Shown: positions 55,571-64,000 of the stretch, piece by piece
Position numbering within the stretch: the first letter of the stretch is position 1
Layout of the letters: each line of letters starts with the position of its first letter
From: Lunularia cruciata
Taxonomy: Eukaryota > Streptophyta > Marchantiopsida > Lunulariales > Lunulariaceae
Direction: 5' to 3'
Assembly (NCBI GenBank): GCA_948567375.1
Contig: OX419761.1
Coordinates: 27,690,243-27,754,242 of the forward strand
Length of the DNA: 64,000 nt
The notes under the pieces: generated by a model
Database searches by the model: none
What the model was told of the DNA's origin: nothing
What the model saw: the letters and a program-made list of their open reading frames with translations, nothing else
Translations under genes and position numbers: made by a program

Positions 55571-58500
55571 ATCCAATGTCAGATACATTATGCCATTTAA
55601 CCATGTCAGTGTTATTAACTGAGACAAATAGATACAGCTTGTATGGATATCAGTTGAGAACACGGAGGTTAGAAATTTAGTCTCCATCTGAAAGAACCTC
55701 ACTTGTTGTGTCGATGTGACAAGTGCACACGAGTTGTTATAGGTCATTGTCGCACTTGTAGATATTTCCAGCAAGATTAATGTACAAAAAGGATACTCAA
55801 GTATATTCATCTAACTTACATCAATCGAATCTACCAAGATCGCAAAGTGCTAAAGTAGAAGGAACCCGTATAGTAACGAATTTCTTAGCGTAACTGACAA
55901 CGCATTCTAGATTCCCAAGAGCTTAACTGTATTATTTTGGTGTGTTGGAGAATGGGAAGAAGTCTATGTCTATGGGTGTACGCTTTTCGGTTGTTTGTGG
56001 TCCATCGTAATAGATTTCAATTTTCATAATGAGCAAAATAGGAATGGTGTAAGGGGCAAGTCAACACAGAACTTCCTTAACCCAAAATAATATAGTAGTG
56101 ATTTTGTCTGCTCATTTCAAAAATCTCACATCAAATTCAGATAAATGTATCTTTGTTCCTCTGAAAACATGAAGATATATATACGGCAAGATTAAATTCA
56201 GTGGCTGAAACACATGGTACCAAAATCACAGGGTGATCTCTTACTCAACGTGGTTATCATTTTAGAGTGTCAGACTAGAATAGTTGAACCATGTACTACC
56301 AACGACGCCGTAGTTTGATTCGTGTGTAGTGGCAAAGGACATTCTAGTGTGACAGATCCTACGACGTAAAAGGAGGGACCACAGATTGGTCACTCCTTAA
56401 CGTCGTATAGATGACGGGTCCTTTTAGAGCAGTGCCCATGACGTGGTAGATGTCGGTAGTTCACCGTGCCCCATGTGATGAGAGGTAAAGCTAGGTCTAG
56501 GCACCAAACCCGTTATTTGACATGTGCAAAACATAACGACCAATGGAAATTCTAAATTACTGTATTTTAACTTGATATACGAGCTACAATACAGTACTAT
56601 CTGTATAGAGCAACACCATCTTTATGAGGAAGCTGTTCCGTCAATGCCAACCACGCCGCCGGTGCTTCAAAGCGACAGACCACATTTAGGCCACACCACC
56701 TGTCGATAATCTTCATCGAATGGTTGTGAACTACGTCCCGCCGCCCTCCGTGCGACCGACGGACGAAGCCGCCTACCCCGCCCCCGGAAGACCAGCACTT
56801 TATACGGCATTCTTTTTGTCAGTTACGTCCATACATTCGCCGGTTGCTCCCAGTGAGGTCCCACGCTTGTAACCGTGTGAGAGGCTACCGTCCCGTATAT
56901 CTGCCTAGTCATGTAAGCCTACTTGCTGCTGCTATATCTGTAGTGTACAGCCGATCATCCTAGTCGTACTTACGGCTCAAACGTCTTCTGCGAGCATGTA
57001 CAGGGCCACCTGTAAGGTAAAGAACAAGTTTCTGGTATACGGTAGCCTGAGTTAACTGCAAAGTTCTCGTTTCCGCCTTTGCTGTTATAGACATGGCGGT
57101 CTTGTACACGTCCAAATTTGTGGGAATGTAACCTTTTAAAGTTACAATAATTCAGATTCAGAATTTAGGGTTTAGATTATTCATTTATCTACAAACAAAA
57201 AATTTAGATTATATTCTGAAATCAGTAAATATTTCATATTTCTTAATTTTTCGAAAATATCTCCATTTCATAAACTCATTTTTAAGTGTCATCTTTGGAC
57301 CATTGGAAATATGCATAAAGGTGTCCTCTTCTGCATATTTTCAAAGTATCTTCTCCACTCCACCTAAAGTCGTTTGTACTTATCAGTGGACGCGTATCCA
57401 AAAAGCGAAACTCTTTCATATTCTTCTAACGTCTCAAATTCGATTCTAGTTCTCTATGTAAGAACAAAAGAATATGCCACATCTGGCCACTAATCTTAGA
57501 AACCACAAGATTTAGTTCTATTATGAAATAAGGTTCAAAGATTGAAGAAATCGATATGCTCCTAATAGATGGACAAAGAACCTTCTTCTTTTGCATCCAG
57601 TCATTTCTCTACTTGTGGTTCAACAAGGCAATAAAAAAAGACATTTCACAAGAAAAATCTCACAAAAAGAAAATTATTTCTCCCTTAATTTCTCCTTAGT
57701 CTTATCATTGTTCTATATGTTTCTTTGGCAACACAAGTTACCGTGTAACTATAGTTTTTTATTATTGTTCAATTCATTTTTCTTTCATCTTGATCGAAAG
57801 TTAAATTTCTATTAATTATTTATAGAAACAATTCTAAAATAAAAGTATCATTATTTACAGAAAAAAGATAGTTAAGTCAAATAAAGGTCTATAATACTTT
57901 TTAAGATTGCTGAGAAGCATATGATATAGAGGTTATCAAGATAGTAAAACGAACAAACTATAAATTTTGATTATAATAGAGATCTAATCAATACATATTT
58001 CAAACTACATTTAACTAATGTTATTTACTCAGCGCACTTCGATGAACTCATTTGATTCCAATCTCACTAATAATTAATAATTTGATGAGTTACAATAAAA
58101 AATAATTTGATAATTTCAAGTTACAATAAAAAAAAAATTTTACTCAGTCCATTTTGAATAGAAATTGTGACATCTCCTGGACTATCATTTATCTATGTAT
58201 GAGCACTTTGGGGAAGATGTCATCCAAAATAATCAATTATTAAGAACTTATCGTATCTTGATATAACAAATCATCTCCAGCAAGTATTTTGTCACAACCA
58301 GATCTCCGTAATGTTGTAAGAAGCAAAATGAACACAAATTAACTCGTCCTTCTATTATTTTAATGCATTTTATTGTTTCAAAAGATGGAATGAAATTCAT
58401 CTATATTGATTTTCTCTATCGATGAAAAAATAGAGGAAATCTTTTATTATAATGTAAAAAATAAAAGATGAAATCTAGAAATTTGCATATCTCGTTATAG

Positions 58501-59260
58501 CGGGAATACCGAGTCTATCTTCTTAATCTTAAAATTATATTAAAAGATGGACATATTATATCTTTAGCAGAATGGTGAAAATGATCTATTGATGAAAATT
58601 TTATTTTAATTTGTAATGACGTGAATTTTAAAACTTATTTTATTTTATGCAGCATTATTTTAATCAAAAATATAATTCATAATGGAGATTTTGGCTTATT
58701 TTATTTTATTTTTTAAAGTCTTTTTAGACGATTCTCAACATCCTGAACTTGTTCCTTTAATGAGGAGTGCAATATCCGACAACCAACTAAGGCACTATAA
58801 AATGTCATGACTAAATCGTACATCGTGTACCCGGATGGTCTTAACTCTGGTAAACGTGATGAATACATTGGCGCAAGATCCCGTATACGGATTACTTGGA
58901 TACAGGGTAACATATACGCTGACATACGGTCAGTTACTGGATTGCTCAAGAGTGGCCGGCAAAGGTGAGAAGGCGACCATCCTGTACGTAACAGTCCACC
59001 TACTCGATAAGTCTTTCTCACAGAAGTTTGTTCTAAACATTTCCTGCAGGATGTCGTCACCCACGTCTATCCTACTCTGTGGTTGTAGAAGCTTTCAGAA
59101 CTGTCAGTGCTTTACCCACGAATTTTCCGGAGGCTCTACATCAGCAGTAAAGCAACGATGGTGACTTCAAAGTGTAGCATGTAAGTCTCTGAAACGTGCT
59201 GACATCCTAGAGAACCGTAGTATACAGGGAATAGATTCTCTAGATAGGGTTCTATCGGAG
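55571..59260. other. AT-rich intergenic DNA, nothing firmly recognised
   Basis: 57.1-58.7 kb is strongly AT-rich with long A and T runs. A minus-strand ORF at 58713-59060 ends LKEQVQDVENRLKRL after MYDLVMTFYSALVGCRILHS and looks mildly protein-like. I find no family, start context or splice partners, so I do not call it a gene. Confidence 0.35.
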
Positions 59261-59465
59261 AAAAAGGCGACGGCGTAGGAAAAACGAAGGATGGGTTTAG
59301 GGGTTCTATCCGCTTTTAGATTTCTTGATATGTGCTAATTTGCGCTGTTATAAGTCGGAATACACCGCAATTACCAGCGCACGTTTTTACCATGGGTCCC
59401 GGGTCATAATGGAAGCGTTTGGAAAATGTTCTGCATCGTACAGAAGGGGTGTCTTTGCTTTTGGA

Positions 59466-60115
59466 TGGAAAAAGGTAACCGCGTAAGAAAAACGAAGGAG
59501 GGGAAGACCTATAAAGCCGTACAAGGGAGGGACCAAAAAAAAAAGGGAACATGGGATTTATCCCCCATAGAATCTATATGAATAACCTGCTCCATCGCAC
59601 TTAAGATATCCAAGTTAAGCAAGTCTTGATACAACTAGAGCACATGAAGAAATATCACCTAATGTGATTGTTCTCCTATGGATTGCACCAACCATTGTAC
59701 TCTGTACAACAATGGACATATGTTGTCTAAAATATACTATATATAGTATGAGAGTGAGAATGGTACCCTTTATGCCTAACATGATAAGCTCTCGTGCATT
59801 CCTTGACAAATGTGTCAAATGTAGTGTCCATAGTTCCATATAACTCCAAAGCTAGAGGAACAAAGAGGTGATCTCGCTGCATGCCCTTATACTTGGAGAC
59901 CTTGCGACCTGTTGTTGCACTTGCTGCACATCCATTGGGGATGGGTAATCACTCCCTCCGAAACTAAATCCCGCGTAGGGTCCATAACCACGACATCCGC
60001 TACTGTCACTTGATCATCTCAGACCAGGTATAAGTCTACGCTAACACGTGTCGTTGGCAAAGCATACGAGCTCTCCTTCCAAGCCAAATATCCACTTTCT
60101 CGTATCATAGCAAAC
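59466..60115 (-). mobile_element. family C retroelement copy, 3' half
   Basis: Minus strand, 5' to 3': MIRESGYLAWKESSYALPTT, VDLYLV then stop, DDQVTVADVVVMDPTRDLVS, a frameshift, VSKYKGMQRDHLFVPLALEL, FVKECTRAYHVRH, then AIHRRTITLGD and the family tail down to GCGGTTACCTTTTTCC. A second tail scrap is at 59261-59297. The ORF is degenerate. Its parallel 63-kb copy shows which frames were once coding. Confidence 0.7.
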
Positions 60116-62030
60116 ACTAAGTTTGTTTTTGGATGTAGGAAATAGTTTAGAAAAGTTGTACTTGACTGAAAGAAAGGTGTGCTATATCCAAGGAAGAAAG
60201 CTACTGCAGAATTTATGTTCAAGAGTGAGGCAGGCATGATTGCGAAAGGGGTCGCATAACCACTGAATTTTAAACAGTGAGAAAACACCTTATCCTTGTC
60301 TTTCAATATGGTCCAGCAGACCTTGCTGCGGGCCTGCAAACGTGAGTTTCTTGTACGTGACTATATCGCCGTATCAGCTTTTTGTTGTGTGCCAATCGAG
60401 TATTCGTGAACCCAACGAAATTCCACATTTTGTAAGAGTCATGTATGGAGAAACATAACTTGAGATGTAACTTTTCACAATTAAATGAGTTTTAAATTTT
60501 TGCTCTCATGAGCAGGTTACGAGGAGATGTAGAATATGCAGTGCCTCAAATTACATGGCATGGGCTGATTCAAATGATTTGATCCAGTATTGGGAAGTGT
60601 ATTTCCAATCTCAAAAATGTCCTAACAAACAAGCAGGTCATTTCCTATATGACATGCTCATGACGGGTTTGTTATGATGTCATTGACCACCGATATAATG
60701 GAGTGCACGCAAGATCTTGTGGAATTCTTCAATCAGTACCTGACAAATTTTTAGCACAACATGTCCAATTCCGTGTTCAAACTCTGGTTTCATGGAGATG
60801 AGTTTTCTCACATATGTGGCTTCGGTGCAGCAAAACTAATCACAGATCTGCTTTTACTGCTTCATTTTTACCCGATATAAAACCATATAGCCAAATCATT
60901 ATGTTGACAAACTCTTTTCATTCCTATGACTTTATTCTCCTTTTAAGTCAAAGTCCCAGACCAATTTCAAAGCATCCACGTCGCTATAGTGACTGCCGAA
61001 ATTACACATCTGCTATTCACAAACACAGCAGATTTAATAAGTGTAAGGTGGAGGAAATATCGCTCGTGTACCAATGAGTTTGACTCGTATTGTACCCGAA
61101 CCTCACCTCTGGACTTTCGTAGTTGTGGATTGCAAGTTGGAATTGTGTGTCATTACGGTACTTCATTGACGTTAGATCCCTGAACAAAGATTCGCGCAAC
61201 GTAGAATCATCCTTCACAGAGTATGAAACGAAATGCATAAAATGCAAGCCTAGTCATCTGGAATAGGATAGAATTAGTCGCATAGATCTGTAAATAACAT
61301 TATCGTTGTATGTGCAGTAGGATTACATATTCAATTCACATATGGAAGGACCTATGTGATGCTGTCATGCCCTGACAAACATCAAATGCGCGAGCAGTGC
61401 CTACTTCTTACCGCGGAGCATATGCTTTACGAATTTCGTAGTGATGTGAAAGTTAAATGGGTTCAGCGATTCACGTTCTTCGTGTGAAACTTGGGTCTCC
61501 TCGGACACTCGGTACTAGAACGGAGGACAGTTTATGATCACCATTTCAGAAACCGTTGATTGAACGTTGATTGAAGGTTATTCCTTTCCACCTTTCCTCT
61601 ATAACATTCCTCTATTAGGAGATCCGCAGTTGGCGTTTTGTACACTCTCCTCTAGTATTGCACATCTGACCGATTTATTTTATCTGCTCGGTTCTCCTTT
61701 CTTTTACTTTATTAACCGATCTGAATTTTTGAGAGAATTTAGAGAGTCTTTGGTGATATCATCGGACCATGGACATTTGAGTGTGTGATGGACCAAAGAC
61801 CATGGACATTTGAGTATGTGACATGGGATTTAGCACATAGACAAATATTTCTACTGATCTTGTGCGGAGGGGTATGCCTATTATCTATGGAGGAGACGAC
61901 ACCTACAATGTTTTTGGTAGTTGTGCTCTCTCAGCACCTTTATTTTCCTCCCATTTTATGGTTACTGATAGGCCAATTTTGGAGACATATGTGATCGAGG
62001 TGGAGTGATCTTTTCTCTCCAAGTGTTATT
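60116..62030. other. no gene recognised; possible diverged family C sequence at the 3' side
   Basis: Short ORFs only. Between about 61,850 and 61,995 a plus-strand frame (LVRRGMPIIYGGDDTYNVFG) may be the 5' continuation of the family C ORF, but I cannot assign a domain. Confidence 0.3.
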
Positions 62031-62343
62031 GTGGCAAACGAGAGATGGTCTAACCCCACGAGCATGGGAAGACCTTCCATCCTTTGTTTCACTACCGTCA
62101 GATTGGACCAAAGGTTTGTAGTCTTCCTTGATGGAACAAAGTGTAACCATACGCTACATTCTTTCTTAGTTGACTCATCCATTCCTCGGGGCACTAGAGC
62201 ACATCTTTGCTCTTGCTCCGACAAGGGTGCCGGCTCTTGGATCCTAGCTAGACCGTACATTAGGGCATTCTGATTCACACCAGCTACCTTCTCTATAGTG
62301 ATGAGGCAGAACCTAGAAACAAGCCTATGTTTGGTTCATATGT

Positions 62344-62910
62344 TGTAATATTCCAAGGATAGGAAAAAATGCAAGGCTTTGTCCCTCCATAACGATGCTC
62401 CAAAGAAGCACCTTGTCTTTATTACATAACAAAGAAGATCCACTCAATGGGAGCTACACCCTTGGATCAAATACATGGATTGGTGACATGTCAACGAGCT
62501 CCACCCTTAGATTAGTTGTATGGATTAGTGACATGTCAATCCTTTTTCTATTTGGTTGGTCAAACAAGTTTGACCAAAATGAATCTTCATGTAAGAAGCT
62601 CAAAATAGCATGGGTGAGAGACCATTGGAGCTCTCTATTAGAAAAACAAAAGAGGAGAAGGCAAAACTCCATCCTCCAAAGGAATGAAATCCTTTTACTT
62701 TTTGAGGCCTAATTCATCCATTTGGGCCTCCAAAATTGCCCCTAAATTTTTAGGGTGTTTAGTGTGTTTTTGATCTCTACCCTATTAGTGGAAGTACTCT
62801 TTTGGTAACACCTCTATCTTATCTACTTAGACCATCATATATAACATCACTCAAGGTATTACCAAGCCAATTTCCACCTCTAAATAATATGTCTAGTTAA
62901 TGGTATTATA
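62344..62910 (-). mobile_element. B3: family B LTR, solo or remnant, inserted in family C
   Basis: 567 bp, plus strand TGTAATATTCC...GGTATTATA, matching the B LTRs on the minus strand. No internal region is attached. Its flanks (TATGT and TCCAT) show no clean 5-bp duplication. Confidence 0.8.
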
Positions 62911-63592
62911 TCCATTTGCATCTTTGTTATTCACTTGTGAGTGTGGTACTACACTAGATGCAACAGCGGTCCATATGACACGGTGTCCTTTTGGAGGACA
63001 CATGATAGCTACCCATGATGCCATCTAGGATATAGTGTATGTTATGGCACGAGAGAGTGGATACCTTGCTTGGAGGGAACGTTTGTATGCTTTGCAGACA
63101 ACACATGTCAAACCAGACTTATACTTGGTCCAAGATGATATGATAACAATGATGGATGTTTTAGTTATAGACCCTACGTGTGATGTAGTTTTGGAAGGAG
63201 TGATTAATCATCTTCTTGGATGGTGAGCAAAGTAGGAGCACTCAAGGTCTCCAAGTACAGGGGTATTCAGCGAGATCACCTCTTTGTTCCTCTAGCTTTG
63301 GAGTTCTATGGAGCGATGGACATGACATTCGAGAGTGCATTTGTTTGGGAATGCACAAGAGCTTATCATATTAGACCTCAAGAGTATCACTCTCACTCTC
63401 ATACTTTGTAGTATATGTGTGTCCATTGCTCTACAGAGAACATTGGATGGTGTTATCCATAGGAGAGCAATCACACTTGGTGATGCTTCTTCGGAATCTC
63501 TAGTAGTTTGTAGACCTTATGATTTACATAGCTCAGATATTTAGGTGCAGTGGGGCAGATTTCTCATATCGATACTATTGGAACCTAGCCCC

Positions 63593-63623
63593 TTTAGGGT
63601 TTAGGGTTTTCCTAAACCCTAAA
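63593..63623. repeat. inverted plant-telomere motif
   Basis: TTTAGGGTTTAGGG (63593-63606) faces CCTAAACCCTAAA (63611-63623) four bases away, within the family C tail. Confidence 0.8.
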
Positions 63624-63794
63624 CTCCTTTGTACCGTTTGATTGATGGGTCTTCCATCCGTCATGTGTTCTACATGGTCTTGTTTTCTCCTTTCCTACAT
63701 TGATATATAATGTATAGTACCACGAGAAATCAGCACAATTGACCAAACCCGCTGGTTGAATTGGAGAACCTCCGCAAGAATGACCTACATGATT

Positions 63795-63892
63795 CTACTT
63801 TCTCGTACCGATACTATTGGGCCTTAGCGGCTTAGCTGAGGCTTAGCTTCCCCATCTTCCTTGTTATCTTTTGCGGTCGCCTTTCTTTCTAC
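63795..63892 (+). mobile_element. family C 3'-end fragment
   Basis: CTCGTACCGATACTATTGGG, a duplicated GGCTTAGC stretch, CCCCATCTTCC, then TTTTGCGGTCGCCTTTCTTTC and TACTG: a second copy of the tail 100 bp after the first. The remaining sequence to 64000 shows nothing recognisable. Confidence 0.55.
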
Positions 63893-64000
63893 TGATACGC
63901 ATCGTCCTAAATTTAGCCACGGTCAAGTTTAGTGAACCTGAATGATGAGTCTTACAAGAGTGGTTATGCTTATACGTCACCCTCGTGGTCACGGTTCACC

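Larger units (their letters stand above)
62031..63700 (+). pseudogene. family C retroelement ORF, C-terminal part and 3' tail, split by a family B LTR
   Basis: Left part: CSCSDKGAGSWILARPY and TPATFSIVMRQNLETSLCL up to 62343. Right part, after the LTR: ECGTTLDATAVHMTRCPFGG, HMIATHDAI then stop, VMARESGYLAWRERLYALQT, KPDLYLVQDD, MDVLVIDPTCDVV, VSKYRGIQRDHLFVPLALEF, IALQRTL, GVIHRRAITLGDASS, RPYDLHSSDI, stop at 63542. A conserved 3' tail follows. The order GAGSW / Cys-His knuckle with CPxGG / HDxxxD / PDLxL..DVxVxxP is what I know from the region downstream of reverse transcriptase in several non-LTR-like retroelements. That assignment is by pattern, not by named family. Stops and shifts show it is dead. 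Confidence 0.6.

Noticed and set aside
62339-62915. Target-site duplication for the B3 LTR
   Set aside because: The flanks TATGT and TCCAT do not match, so I do not claim one.

Overview
This is nuclear DNA of a land plant. It holds a spliced gene for an organelle-type 16S rRNA methyltransferase (MraW/RsmH family), chromodomain-bearing Ty3/gypsy retrotransposons primed by initiator tRNA-Met, and a short TTTAGGG-type telomere tract. Nothing fixes the species; a bryophyte or other retroelement-rich early-diverging plant is a guess.

Region 1 (1-9.6 kb) has the one clearly recognised host gene, a five-exon CMAL/MraW-like gene at 232-4004 whose reading frame closes across four GT-AG introns. Intron 1 carries a 154-bp tandem duplication. 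Downstream are a degenerate tandem repeat and a few exon-like ORFs I cannot identify.

Region 2 (9.6-20.2 kb) is mostly non-coding and AT-rich. It has several local tandem duplications, one plausible minus-strand ORF (12262-12633), short tails of a dispersed retroelement ('family C') and a solo LTR with a perfect target-site duplication (TSD).

Region 3 (20,233-54,989) is one nest of LTR retrotransposons, which I resolved from matching TSDs. Family B (chromovirus, LTR about 590-730 bp) copy B2, minus strand, sits inside a family C copy (TSD CTATA). B2 was hit by family A elements (LTR about 340-430 bp): A1 (plus, TSD CCAAT), which contains A2 (minus, TSD TACAG/TACAA), and A4 (minus, no TSD, about 500 bp of B2 missing). 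A4 contains A3 (plus, TSD TTGAT). A3 contains a solo A LTR (A5) in its own 5' LTR and a complete B element, B1 (TSD CCTTA). The deepest path is C > B2 > A4 > A3 > B1. All copies are inactivated by stops and frameshifts.

Region 4 (55-64 kb) is AT-rich DNA with two larger family C copies in opposite orientations (59.5-60.1 kb minus; 62.0-63.7 kb plus, itself split by a family B LTR) and no recognisable host gene.

Two features of family A stand out. Its LTRs are packed with alternating GAA/TTC modules that match the heat-shock-element consensus upstream of a TATA box. Every copy also carries a 60-bp (20-residue) in-frame repeat between protease and reverse transcriptase, in 2, 3, 3 and 4 copies.
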